DNA of 64,000 nt from Piscinibacter aquaticus (GTDB taxonomy: Bacteria > Pseudomonadota > Gammaproteobacteria > Burkholderiales > Burkholderiaceae_C), in NCBI GenBank assembly GCA_007994965.1, contig VOPW01000001.1:1178001-1242000 (forward strand), written 5' to 3'. The stretch's first letter is position 1; the number at the start of each line of letters is the position of its first letter. Positions 39,804 to 52,180 of this stretch are shown piece after piece. Position numbers and translations under genes: made by a program. Below the pieces are notes generated by a model. The model saw only the letters and a list, made by a program, of their open reading frames with translations, was not told the DNA's origin and searched no databases.

Positions 39804-40741
39804 CCGCCCACGAGGGCTCGCGGCGCGGCCGCGGCCACGGCGGGATCTCGAACGCGGGCAGCTCCTGCAGCAGGAAGGCCAGCGCGATCAGCACCGTCGG
39901 CACGTGGTACAGCAGCACCCACAGCGGGCTGGCCTCGACGTCGAAGCGCGGCAGCGCGAGCACGGCGATCACCAGCGCGACCGGCGTCAGCAGCGGGATG
40001 GCGCGGCGAAACATCGCGAACAGCCGTGCGCTGCGATGCCGCTGGTGAAAGCGCTCCGGCGGCTCGGCCAGCGTGCGCGCGCCAGTGCGTGGCGGCGCGG
40101 TCGAAGGCCGCTTCGCTGGTGCGTGTGCGCCTCTGCCCGCCGCCGCGCAGGCGCAGCCGCGTGCGCCAGCCGCCGCGTTCGGGCAGCAGGCGCGTCCAGT
40201 CCCAGCCGAGCACGGCCAGCAGGTCCTCGGGCAGCGCGAGCGCCCCTGGCCCGGTCTGCACGAGGCGGAGGTCGGCGGCCACGCCGCGCACCGGCGAGAC
40301 CGTCATCGTCAGCTCCAGCCCGTCGAACCGCGCCACGCCGCGCGCGAAGACGGCACCGCCCGGCTGGGCGAGCAGGTGCCGGGCGAGCCGGAAGCCCTCG
40401 CCGTGGCGCAGCAGCGCCGGCGCGGGCACGGCCTCGACCCGATCGAGCAGTGCCGCGCCGTCCATGCCCAGGGCCTCCACCGTCGCTTCCGGCCCCTGCG
40501 CGGGCGACACCGTCCGCACGAGGCGCAGCGTGCCGGTGGCCAGGCGTTCGAGCACCAGCGCATCGCGCAACCGGCCGAGGCCATCGGCCGTGGCGTCGAC
40601 CTCGCGCGCGCGGAAGGCGATGCGCCGCGCGATGCGGTCGCTGGCGGCGAGATCGACGGCGATGCCGCGCCGCACGACGGGCTCGGCCAGCGCGAGCACG
40701 TCGTGGTGCGAGAGGGGGCGCGTCCATCCTGTCTCGGTCAG
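39775..40741 (-). CDS. Membrane protein of the cbbR-linked AAA/VWA module (paralogue A)
   Basis: A protein of about 322 residues of unknown family. The N-terminal part has PLSHHDVLALAEPVVRRGIAVDLAASDRIARR, followed by a beta-rich region and LPEDLLAVLGWDW. Two C-terminal membrane segments frame RFDVEASP, and the tail reads LQELPAFEIPPWPRP. It is clearly related to the protein at 43090. No ATG fits the start; a CTG at 40741 overlaps the stop of the preceding gene and is the best candidate. The frame breaks near 40085. It is the last gene of the cbbR-led operon. Confidence 0.68.
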
Positions 40742-41983
40742 GCCAGCACCAGCTTGCGGCCGAAGGGCGGCTCGGCGCGCGCGGGTCTCGGTCACCGCCC
40801 AGATCACCGGGCAGCGCGGGCGGTGCCGCGCCGGGCCGTCGAGATCGGTCAGCACGACGGCGATGTCGGGGTCGTGCGCCTCGGCCTCTTCGAGCATCGG
40901 CGTGAAGTCGGTCTGGCCGCGGCCGTCGAAGGCGATGCCTTGCAGCGTCACGCGGCCGGCCGCGAAGTGTTCGACACGCTGCACGCGGTCGTCGCCGACG
41001 ATCAGGCTGAGGCCGGCGCCGCTGCGCCGCGCGATGGCCTCGATCTCGCGGCAGAAGCGCGCCAGCAGCGCATCGTCGATCGAGCCGGAGACGTCGACGA
41101 TCACCGCCAGCTTCGGCACGTGCCGCGTCGCACCTTGGCCCGGCTCGAAGGGCAGCCGGTGCGCCCCGCGGCGGCCCTGGTTGGCGAGGTAGGAGCGAGC
41201 CGGCCGCGACCACGACAGCTCGGGCAGCGGCGCGAGGCCGCGCGCGAGTTGCCGGCGAAGCACCTGCTCCCAGGGTGTGTGGACGCGCGGCAGATCGGCC
41301 AGCAGCAGGCGCAGCATCGAATGTGCGCCATCGCCGGCATGCGCGCGCGCCAGCCGCGAGGCCCACTCGCGCGTGGCCTCGGCCTCGCGCTCCGGCGCCT
41401 GTTCCTCGCCGCCCGGCGCCTCGATCAGGTCGGCATGGTCGGCGCGCTCCAGCGATCGCTCGGCCTGCGCACGCTGCGCTGCCTCGCGGCCGTCGCCGCT
41501 GCGCTGGCGCGCCAGCTCGCGGTAGAGCCGTTCCACGTCCCACTCGAGCAGCGACACCTCGACCGGCTGCACGATGCCCAGGGCGGTGCGCAGCAGCGCA
41601 TCGAGCGTCACCGCACCGGCCGGTAGCGTCAGCCAGGACAGATGCCCCAGCGTGCTGTTGACGATCGCATCGGCGCAGGTGTTGAAGAGCGCGAGGTCGG
41701 CAGCACCGACGCGCTGGCGCAGTTCGGCGAAGCGTTGCGGATGGCGCAGCGCCACGTGCAGCACCTCGTGCGCCACCCAGCCGGCCTGTTCCTCCAGATC
41801 GAGGGCCTCGAAGGCGGCGCCGTACAGCAGCGTGTGGCCATCGGTGGCCACCGGGCTGGCCAGCGTCGCATCGGCCGGCAGATCGCGGTGATGCACCCAC
41901 AGCGCCGGGCCGCCGGTGGAGGGCGCGTACTCCACCATGCGTTGCACCGCGCGCGTGCCGCGGTGGCCGAGCCGCTCAGCCAC
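40738..41983 (-). CDS. Predicted metallopeptidase/VWA-like protein (DUF2201 type)
   Basis: A protein of about 415 residues. The N-terminal domain holds a zinc-site-like HEVLHVALRH (HExxH), as in the DUF2201/COG3864 family, and the C-terminal VWA-like domain has LAVIVDVSGSIDD with DxSxS and VVLTDLDG. The start is a GTG at 41983 overlapping the AAA gene by eight bases. Near the end a base is missing around 40765; repair gives PFGRKLVLA and a TGA at 40738. Pairing with a MoxR-type ATPase is typical for chaperone or metal-insertion systems. The client is unknown. Confidence 0.78.
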
Positions 41984-43085
41984 CCAGGCCCTCCGCGCGG
42001 CGGCGCTCGCTGTAGCGCTGGTACGCCGGGCTGTCGAGCACGGCGTTTTCCATGCCGCCTTCGAGCGCGCGCTGCAGCAGCAGCTCCATCGCCAGCGTCT
42101 GGCCTTCGCGCAGCGGCAGGCCGCTGCTCGCGCCCAGTTCAGGCAGCTGCTCGACGATCTCCAGCGCGCGCTGCATCGCGGCCGCATCGCGGCACGCGGC
42201 GAGCAACCCGTAGACCATGCCGTACAGCCCGTCGAGGCTGCGCGGCAGCAGCGCGAGCGTCTCGTGGCCCGGCTTGGCCTCGAGCAGCTTCACCACGTCG
42301 ACCGCCGCTTGCAGCTCGCGCAGCACGCCGAAGAACTCGGCCGCATTGGCCGCACCGATGCGGCCCTGCACGAACACCCGCCGCGCGGATTCCGAGACAC
42401 CCGCGCGTAACACGTTGGAGATGTCTTCCCAGCCGCGCGGGCTGGCGCCGACGAGGTGGTCGTTGGCGAGCTGCGCCGCGGTGTCGTCGAGCTTGTCGGG
42501 TCTGACCTTGAGATACGCCATCACCTCGGGCGCGAAGTCATGGGCGACCGCATGGGCGAGAAAGGCATCGATGGCCGTCTGCACGTGCAGGTGGAACATG
42601 CGGTCGGCCAGGGCCGTGCCCATGTCGTGGCTCACCGCGCCGTGGAAGCTCGCGTTGCCGGCGGCGATCACCTGCCAGCCGTCGGGCAGCCGGTAGTTGC
42701 CGACCTTGCGGTCGAGGATCAGCGAGTAGGCGGAGATCTGCAGCCGCTGGTCGGCGGCGGTCAGCTCGTCGAGAAAGAGGATGCCGGCCGGCTCGTCGGC
42801 GGTGGGCAGGAACTCCGGCGGGAACCAGACCGTCTTGCCCTGGCGGTCGTCGGCGAAGATCGCGCCGCGCAGATCGACCGGCTCGATGGTGGTCAGCCGC
42901 AGGTCGACCAGCGGCACGCCGAAGTGCTGCGCCACCTGCCGCACGATCGACGATTTGCCGACGCCGCGCGTGCCCCACAGCATCATCGCGCGGTGGCGCA
43001 GCGCCGGGGCGGCGTACTGCTCGATCAGCGCGGCCTTGGCGGCGGCGATCGAGATCGGCGGAATGTTCATCGGATTGCCGAGCAT
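41976..43085 (-). CDS. MoxR-type AAA ATPase of the cbbR-linked module
   Basis: A 369-residue AAA+ ATPase with Walker A GTRGVGKSS (slightly altered from GxxGxGK[ST]) and Walker B ILFLDELTAAD, an arginine-rich sensor region and a helical C-terminus. It is longer than and different from CbbQ, and different from the MxaR-like protein at 28743. The frame is intact. It lies between a membrane protein gene and the DUF2201 gene, transcribed with cbbR. It likely acts with the VWA protein on an unknown target. Confidence 0.82.
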   Translation of the reverse strand: MLGNPMNIPPISIAAAKAALIEQYAAPALRHRAMMLWGTRGVGKSSIVRQVAQHFGVPLVDLRLTTIEPVDLRGAIFADDRQGKTVWFPPEFLPTADEPAGILFLDELTAADQRLQISAYSLILDRKVGNYRLPDGWQVIAAGNASFHGAVSHDMGTALADRMFHLHVQTAIDAFLAHAVAHDFAPEVMAYLKVRPDKLDDTAAQLANDHLVGASPRGWEDISNVLRAGVSESARRVFVQGRIGAANAAEFFGVLRELQAAVDVVKLLEAKPGHETLALLPRSLDGLYGMVYGLLAACRDAAAMQRALEIVEQLPELGASSGLPLREGQTLAMELLLQRALEGGMENAVLDSPAYQRYSERRRAEGLGG

Positions 43086-43089
43086 GGAA

Positions 43090-44043
43090 CTACCTCGCGG
43101 GCGTGTCCTGGCAGGCGGCGTGCCAGCTGCTCGCCTGCGAGGCGCGCGGCCAGCGCGGCCATTCGAAGCGCGGCAGCTCCTGCAGGCTCACGCCGAGCGC
43201 CAGCAGGATCGGCGGCGCATTGAAGATCAGCATCCGCCAGACCGAGTCTCGGGCGAAGTCCATGTTCGTCACGACGAAGGACATGCCGATCAGCCCGAGC
43301 ACCGCCAGCAGCGGCACGCAGCGCCGCACGGCGACGCGCCAGCGCGCCGCGGCCGTGCGCTCGTGAAAGCGCGCCGGCGGCTCGGCCAGCGTGCGCGCCG
43401 GTGCTCGGCGGCGCGCTGCACCTGCGCCAGTGCCGCCTCGCTGCGCGCTGGTTCCCGCCGCGGCGCGCGGAACTGGCCGCGCCAGCGGTCGCCGAGGCGC
43501 CACAGGCTGCTCCAGCCGCCGCCGAGCACGGCCAGCAGGTCGTCGGGCAGCTCCGTGAATCCCGGTGCATCGAGCTCGACTTCGGCGGTGATGCCGGCCA
43601 CTGCCGGCAAGGTCAGGTGCAGCCGCAGGCCGGACACCTGCGCATCGAGCGACGCAATGACCACGCGCGGGCCTCCGTCGTCGGTGCGCGTCACGCGCTG
43701 TTCGAGCGCGATCGTCCAGCTTTCGGCACGCCGCCACTGCGACGACGCCGGCACGGCGTCGATCAGCGCGAGCAGTTCGGCCGGATCGTCGCCCTCGGCG
43801 CGCAGCGCTGCCACCAGGGCCGCTCCCCAGCGCAATCTCGCGACTCAGCCGCCGGGCGCGGCGCTCGCCGTCTTCGAGGCACAGCACCTCGGCGAGCGAC
43901 GGATCGTCGGCCAACGGCCGCGCGCGGAACCTCAGGCGCCGTGCGAGGCGGTCGCTGTGGGCCAGATCGACCTGCCGGCCCTGCCGCGCGAACGGCGCGG
44001 CCAGCCGCATGATCTCGTGGTGGGTGAGCGGCTGCGCGGCCAT
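43090..44043 (-). CDS. Membrane protein of the cbbR-linked AAA/VWA module (paralogue B)
   Basis: A protein of about 318 residues related to the one at 39775. Shared blocks are PLTHHEIMRLAAPFARQG, VDLAHSDRLARRLRFRAR, LPDDLLAVLGGGW, LAEPPARFHER and LQELPRFEWPRWPRA. Two membrane segments lie near the C-terminus. The frame changes near 43830 and back near 43400. I know no function. It starts four bases after the cbbR stop, so it belongs to the cbbR transcript, and its stop is close to the AAA start. Confidence 0.72.
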   Translation of the reverse strand: MAAQPLTHHEIMRLAAPFARQGRQVDLAHSDRLARRLRFRARPLADDPSLAEVLCLEDGERRARRLSREIALGSGPGGSAARRGRRSGRTARADRRRAGVVAVAACRKLDDRARTARDAHRRRRPARGHCVARCAGVRPAAAPDLAGSGRHHRRSRARCTGIHGAARRPAGRARRRLEQPVAPRRPLARPVPRAAAGTSAQRGGTGAGAARRRAPARTLAEPPARFHERTAAARWRVAVRRCVPLLAVLGLIGMSFVVTNMDFARDSVWRMLIFNAPPILLALGVSLQELPRFEWPRWPRASQASSWHAACQDTPAR

Positions 44044-44046
44044 GGC

Positions 44047-45030
44047 TCAGGCCGCCGCAGCGCTGCGCTTGCGGCGCGGTTTGGCCGAGGCCGCGGGCTT
44101 CTCGCCGAGCTGGCGGCGGATTTCCCCTGCCCGCGCTCGACGAGGAAGCGCTCGAAGGCCAGCGCCACCTGCGGCAGCTGGCGCGCGGCCAGTGCATCAC
44201 GTACCAGTCGCGCTCGATCGGGTTGTGCGCCATCGGCAGCAGCGTCAGCACGCCGGCCTCCATCTCGAGCACGCAAGTGTGCATCGACAGGAAGGCCACG
44301 CCGAAGCCGGCGGCGCACATGTGCTTGATCGCCTCGTTGCTCGACAGCTCCGAGCCGATGCGCAGCGGCAGGCCGGCATCCTTGAAGAGGCGCTCGATGG
44401 TCGAGCGCGTGCCCGAGCCGCGCTCGCGCACCAGGATGCGCTGCTGCGAGAGTTCCTCCATCGTCACCGGCCGCGCGCGGGCGGCCTTCATCAGCGCATG
44501 CTTCGGCGAGACGAGAAAGGCCATCGGATGCTTGGCGAAGGCGGTGGACACCGTCTTCAGCTCGGCCGGCGGCCGGCCCATGATGGCCAGGTCGATCTCC
44601 TGGGCGCTGAGCATGCGCACGATCTCGTCGCGGTTGCCCACCTGCAGCTTGAGCTTGACCTGCGGATGCTCGTTGGCGAAGGTCACCAGCATCGGCGGCA
44701 GCAGGTACTCCGCGGTGGTGATCGCGCCCACGCGCAGCGTGCCGGAGAACACGCCCTGCAGCGTGGCCATCTCCTCGCCGGCCTCGCGCCACAGCTCGAG
44801 GATGCGGCGCGCGTAGTCGTCGAGCATCTCGCCGGCTTCGGTCAGGCGGATGCCGCGCCCGGTGCGCTGCAGCAGCGGCGTCATCGCCGACTCCTCCAGC
44901 GCGGCGATCTGCAGCGAGACGGCCGGCTGGGTCAGGTGCATTTCATCGGCGGCCGCCGACACGCTGCCAGCCGCGCCACCGCGTGGAAGGTGGCGAGCTG
45001 GCGGAAGGTGGCGTTCTTGGTCAGCGGCAC
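44047..45030 (-). CDS. cbbR: CbbR-type LysR regulator of the Calvin operon
   Basis: A LysR-family activator of about 328 residues, divergent from cbbL as is usual for CbbR. The helix-turn-helix reads SVSAAADEMHLTQPAVSLQI; the effector domain includes LRVGAITTAEYLLPPMLV, typical of CbbR. The start is a GTG at 45030 giving the N-terminus PLTKNATFRQLATFHAV. Breaks occur near 44970, 44195 and 44125; repairs give RLGSVSAAA and a tail ending KPRRKRSAAAA. It senses Calvin-cycle metabolites in related bacteria. It is followed by four genes of the AAA/VWA module in one direction. Confidence 0.88.
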
Positions 45031-46603
<1,573 letters not shown>

Positions 46604-46614
46604 GGAGCACCAAT

Positions 46615-47034
46615 ATGCGAATCACCCAAGGCACCTTCTCCTTCCTGCCCGACCTGACCGACGCGCAGATCACCCGCCAGATCGAGTACTGCCTCGACAA
46701 GGGCTGGGCGGTGGGCATCGAGTACACCGACGATCCGCACCCGCGCAACACCTTCTGGGAGATGCACGGCAACCCGATGTTCGACCTGAAGGATCCGGCG
46801 GGCATCCTGATGGAGATCAACGCCTGCCGCAAGACTTTCCCCGACCAGTACATCCGCGTCACCGCCTTCGATTCGACGCACGGCGTGGAGTCGGTGGTAC
46901 TGTCCTTCATCGTCAACCGGCCGAAGGACGAACCCGGCTTCCGGCTGATCCGCACCGAGGAGCCCGGGCGCAGCATCCGCTACAGCATCGAGAGCTACGC
47001 GGTATCGCAGCGGCCCGAAGGCGCGCGCTACTGA
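46615..47034 (+). CDS. cbbS: RuBisCO small subunit, red type
   Basis: A 139-residue small subunit with [39 protein letters not shown] and a long C-terminal extension ([16 protein letters not shown]) that is typical of red-type enzymes. It lies 11 bases after cbbL, with GGAG as ribosome site. Frame intact. Confidence 0.97.
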   Translation: MRITQGTFSFLPDLTDAQITRQIEYCLDKGWAVGIEYTDDPHPRNTFWEMHGNPMFDLKDPAGILMEINACRKTFPDQYIRVTAFDSTHGVESVVLSFIVNRPKDEPGFRLIRTEEPGRSIRYSIESYAVSQRPEGARY

Positions 47035-47069
47035 ACCCGGCCGACGCCACGCACCCGGAGGAACGCAGC

Positions 47070-47964
47070 ATGGACATGCCCGCCAAGACGACCGCGCCCC
47101 GCGCGCTGTTCGAATCCTCCGGCGTGAAGGCGCTGCTCGACCAGCTCGATGCCGAGCTGATCGGGCTGGCGCCGGTCAAGGGCCGCATCCGCGACATCGC
47201 CGCGCTGCTGCTGATCGACAAGCTGCGCGCCGAGCAGGGCCTGCAGTCGCAGGCGCCGACGCTGCACATGTGCTTCACCGGCAACCCCGGCACCGGCAAG
47301 ACCACGGTGGCGATGCGCATGGCCGAGGTGCTCAAGCAGCTCGGCTACGTGCGCAAGGGCCACATGGTGGCGGTGACGCGCGACGACTGGTGGGCCAGTT
47401 CATCGGCCACACCGCGCCGAAGACCAAGGAGATCATCAAGAAGGCGATGGGCGGCGTGCTCTTCATCGACGAGGCCTACTACCTCTACCGCCCCGAGAAC
47501 GAGCGCGACTACGGCCAGGAAGCCATCGAGATCCTGCTGCAGACGATGGAGAACCACCGCGACGACCTGGTGGTGATCCTCGCCGGCTACAAGGACCGCA
47601 TGGACACCTTCTTCACCAGCAATCCGGGCATGGCCTCGCGCATCGCGCACCACATCGACTTCCCCGACTACAGCGAGGCGGAGTTGCTGCAGATCGCCGA
47701 GCTGATGCTGGGGCAGCTGAACTACCGCTTCGACGGCGACGCGCAGAGCGCCTTCGCCCGCTACGTGCACCTGCGCCGCCAGCAGCCGCATTTCGCCAAT
47801 GCGCGCTCGATCCGCAATGCGCTCGACCGCATCCGGCTGCGCCAGCCACACGCCTGTTCGACAACGACAGCGCGCTGTCGCGCGACGACCTGATCACGCT
47901 GCAGGCGCAGGACATCCTGGCCAGCCGCGTGTTCAACACCTCGACCAAGGGAGAAGCCGCATGA
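47070..47964 (+). CDS. cbbX: CbbX, red-type RuBisCO activase (AAA+)
   Basis: An AAA+ ATPase of about 299 residues that removes inhibitory sugar phosphates by pulling on the CbbL C-terminus. Walker A is GNPGTGKTT, Walker [11 protein letters not shown]. The breaks near 47391 and 47845 are each repaired by CCTGG ([17 protein letters not shown]) and CCAGG ([13 protein letters not shown]). It overlaps cbbY by four bases. Confidence 0.95.
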
Positions 47965-48761
47965 GCCTCGAAGCCCTGATCTTCGACGTCGACGGCACGC
48001 TGGCCGACACGGAAGAGGCGCACCGCCTCGCCTTCAACAATGCCTTCGAGCGCTTCCGCCTGGGCTGGAAGTGGAACCAGGACGCCTACCGCGAACTGCT
48101 GAAGACCACCGGCGGCAAGGAGCGCATCGCCGCCTACCTCGCCACCAAGACGATGAGCGCGGCCGAGCGCAAGCGGCTGACCGAGATGATCCCGGCGATC
48201 CACGCCGAGAAGACCAAGTTCTACAGCTCCTTCGTGGCCGACGGCAACCTGCCGCTGCGCCCCGGCGTGCAGCGGCTGATCGAGGAGGCACTGGCCGCCG
48301 GCTGCCGCCCGGCGATCGCCAGCACCACCACGGCGGCCAACGTCGATGCGCTGCTGACCTCGACGCTCGGCCCGCGCGGCATCGAGATGTTCAGCGTGAT
48401 CGCCTGCGGCGACCAGGTGCGCGCCAAGAAGCCGGCGCCCGACATCTACCGCCTCGCGCTGCAGCACCTGGGCGTGGAGGCCGATCGGGCGATCGCCTTC
48501 GAGGACTCGCACAACGGCCTGCTCGCCGCCGCCGGCGCCGGCCTGCGCACCGTGGTGACGCCGACCTACTGGACCGAGGACCACGACTTCAGCGGCGCCG
48601 CGATGCTGCTGCCGCACCTCGGCGATGCGCAGCGCCCGCTGGAGGGCGAGCCGGGCACGCTGCTGCAGGACGGCGCCTGGCTCGGCTACCCGGAGCTGGT
48701 GCGCCGCGTCTGCGAGCGGCCGCTGTGCGAAGTGGGCGCGCTGTACGCCGGAGCCGCGTGA
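47961..48761 (+). CDS. cbbY: CbbY, HAD phosphatase for RuBisCO inhibitor removal
   Basis: A 266-residue HAD phosphatase with [23 protein letters not shown] and [11 protein letters not shown] motifs. CbbY degrades xylulose-1,5-bisphosphate, an inhibitor released from RuBisCO by CbbX; gene order cbbX-cbbY fits. Frame intact. Its stop touches the rpe ATG. Confidence 0.94.
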   Translation: MSLEALIFDVDGTLADTEEAHRLAFNNAFERFRLGWKWNQDAYRELLKTTGGKERIAAYLATKTMSAAERKRLTEMIPAIHAEKTKFYSSFVADGNLPLRPGVQRLIEEALAAGCRPAIASTTTAANVDALLTSTLGPRGIEMFSVIACGDQVRAKKPAPDIYRLALQHLGVEADRAIAFEDSHNGLLAAAGAGLRTVVTPTYWTEDHDFSGAAMLLPHLGDAQRPLEGEPGTLLQDGAWLGYPELVRRVCERPLCEVGALYAGAA

Positions 48762-49474
48762 TGAGCATCCGCATCGCGCCCAGCCTGCTCTCGGCCGATT
48801 TCGCGCGGCTCGGCGACGAGGTGCGCAACGTCATCGCGGCCGGCGCCGACCTGATCCACTTCGACGTGATGGACAACCATTACGTGCCCAACCTCACCGT
48901 CGGCCCGCTGGTGTGCCAGGCGATCAAGCCCCACGCCACCGTTCCCATCGACGTGCACCTGATGGTCAAGCCGGTCGATGCGCTGGTGCCGATGTTTGCC
49001 CAGGCCGGCGCCGACATCATCAGCTTTCACCCCGAGGCGAGCGAGCATGTCGACCGCACGATCCAGCTGATCCGTTCGCTGGGCGTGAAGGCGGGCCCGG
49101 TGCTCAACCCGGCCACGCCGCTGGCGGTGCTCGACCATGTGATCGACCAGCTCGATCTGGTGCTGCTGATGACGGTGAACCCCGGCTTCGGCGGCCAGAG
49201 CTTCATCCAGGGCATGCTGCCGAAGATCGCCCGGGCGCGTGCGCTCGTCGATGCGGCGATGCAGCGCACCGGCCGCACGATCTGGCTGGAGGTTGATGGC
49301 GGCGTGAAGCGCGACAACGCCCGCGCCATTGCCGAAGCCGGCGCCGATACGCTGGTGGCCGGCTCAGCGGTCTTCACCGGCGCGCGCGACGTGGCCGCCT
49401 ACCAGGGCGCGATCTCGGCGATCCGCAGCGAAGCGCTGCACGGCGCGGCGCGTGCGGCGCTGGAGCCGGCATGA
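48761..49474 (+). CDS. cbbE: Ribulose-phosphate 3-epimerase
   Basis: A 237-residue TIM-barrel epimerase that converts xylulose 5-phosphate to ribulose 5-phosphate. [34 protein letters not shown] and [12 protein letters not shown] are family signatures, with catalytic aspartates in HFDVMD and EVDGG. It overlaps the phosphatase gene by four bases. Frame intact. Confidence 0.97.
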   Translation: MSIRIAPSLLSADFARLGDEVRNVIAAGADLIHFDVMDNHYVPNLTVGPLVCQAIKPHATVPIDVHLMVKPVDALVPMFAQAGADIISFHPEASEHVDRTIQLIRSLGVKAGPVLNPATPLAVLDHVIDQLDLVLLMTVNPGFGGQSFIQGMLPKIARARALVDAAMQRTGRTIWLEVDGGVKRDNARAIAEAGADTLVAGSAVFTGARDVAAYQGAISAIRSEALHGAARAALEPA

Positions 49475-50177
49475 CGCTCGACCTGCGTCTCGTCCGTGCC
49501 GTGGCCTTCGATCTCGATGGCACGCTGGTCGACAGTGCGCCCGACATCCAGCATGCATTGAACGAAGCGCTGAAGAATGAAGGCCTGCAGTACTTCGACC
49601 TCGATCAGGTGCGCGGCTGGATCGGCGACGGCCCCGACATGCTGATCGCCCGGGCGCTGGCGCACCAGGGCCTGAATGACGCCGAGGACGAGCTCCGCAC
49701 TCGTCTGCGCCGCTGGTTCGACGCCGCCACGCTGGCCGCGCCGCTGGCCGGCGGAACGGTCTACCCGGGCATCGTCGATCTCGTGGCCGGCCTGCACCGC
49801 CTGCTGCCGATGGTGGCGGTGACCAACAAGCCGACGCCGCTGGCCCGCGCAGTGCTCGATGCCGCGGGCGTGCTGCCTTTCCTGGACGGCGTACACGGCG
49901 CCGATGCGCCGGCACTGCGCAAGCCCGCGCCGGCGATGCTGCTGGCGGCCAGCGAGCGCCTCGGCGTGCAGCCGCGCCAGATGCTGATGGTGGGCGACAG
50001 CGAACCCGACATGCGCAGCGCGCAGGCCGCTGGCTGCCCGGCGATGCTGGTCACCTGGGGCTACGGCCACGAGAAGCTCGGCGGCTGGCCGGATTCGCAG
50101 CGCGTGGCCTCCCCGAACACCTGCTGCAGGCGCTGCGCACGGCGCGCGCCGGCAGCGAACCGATTTGCAACTCCTAG
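49471..50177 (+). CDS. cbbZ: Phosphoglycolate phosphatase
   Basis: A HAD phosphatase of about 235 residues, with [25 protein letters not shown] and [15 protein letters not shown]. It recycles 2-phosphoglycolate formed when RuBisCO reacts with oxygen. One base is missing near 50117; repair gives [15 protein letters not shown] and the TAG at 50177, ten bases before fbp. Confidence 0.94.
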
Positions 50178-50186
50178 GAGACCGTC

Positions 50187-51263
<1,077 letters not shown>

Positions 51264-51285
51264 GATTCACTTTCCGGAAACTCCC

Positions 51286-52164
51286 ATGTCTGCCAAGCAC
51301 CCCATCATCGCGATCACCGGATCGTCGGGCGCCGGCACCACCTCGGTGACGCGCACCTTCGAGAACATCTTCCGCCGGGAGAAGGTCGACGCCGCCGTCA
51401 TCGAGGGCGACGCCTTCCACCGCTACGACCGCAAGACCATGCGCACGAAGATGGCCGAGGAGGAGGCCAAGGGCAACCGCGCCTTCAGCCACTTCGGCCA
51501 CGAGGGCAACCTGTTCGAGGAACTGGAAGCGCTGTTCCGCGACTATTCCGAAAGCGGCACCGGCAAGACGCGCAAATACCTGCACGATGCCAACGAGGCG
51601 GCCCCGTACAACCAGGAGCCCGGCACCTTCACGCCGTGGGAAGACCTGCGCCGCAGTGAACTGCTCTTCTACGAAGGCCTGCACGGCGGCGTGACCACCG
51701 AGACGGTGGACATTGCGCGCTACCCCGATCTGCTGATCGGCGTGGTGCCGGTGATCAACCTGGAGTGGATCCAGAAGATCCACCGCGACAAGAACATGCG
51801 CGGCTACTCCACCGAGGCGGTGACCGACGTGATCCTGCGCCGCATGCCCGACTACGTGCACTACATCTGCCCGCAGTTCACGCGCACGCACATCAACTTC
51901 CAGCGCGTGCCGGTGGTCGACACCTCCGACCCGTTCATCGCCCGCACGATCCCGACGGCCGACGAGAGCCTGGTCGTGATCCGCTTCGCCAACCCGGCGG
52001 GCATCGACTTTCCCTACCTGCTGAGCATGCTGCACGACTCGTGGATGTCGCGCGCCAATACGCTGGTGGTGCCCGGCGGCAAGATGGAGCTGGCGATGCA
52101 GCTGATCTTCACGCCGATGATCCTGCGGCTGGTGGAGCGCCGCCGCAAGGCGCTGTCGAACTGA
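51286..52164 (+). CDS. cbbP: Phosphoribulokinase
   Basis: A 292-residue kinase that makes ribulose 1,5-bisphosphate. The P-loop is GSSGAGTTS, with [15 protein letters not shown] and [14 protein letters not shown] following; length fits the bacterial octameric class. With RuBisCO it proves a working Calvin pathway. Frame intact. Confidence 0.98.
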   Translation: MSAKHPIIAITGSSGAGTTSVTRTFENIFRREKVDAAVIEGDAFHRYDRKTMRTKMAEEEAKGNRAFSHFGHEGNLFEELEALFRDYSESGTGKTRKYLHDANEAAPYNQEPGTFTPWEDLRRSELLFYEGLHGGVTTETVDIARYPDLLIGVVPVINLEWIQKIHRDKNMRGYSTEAVTDVILRRMPDYVHYICPQFTRTHINFQRVPVVDTSDPFIARTIPTADESLVVIRFANPAGIDFPYLLSMLHDSWMSRANTLVVPGGKMELAMQLIFTPMILRLVERRRKALSN

Positions 52165-52180
52165 GGGAAGGGGCGCGATC

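Noticed and set aside
41976..43085. Calling the AAA ATPase CbbQ and the VWA-like gene CbbO
   Set aside because: The ATPase is longer and its P-loop and C-terminus differ; the VWA-like protein has an N-terminal HExxH domain of the DUF2201 type. The RuBisCO is red type and has CbbX.
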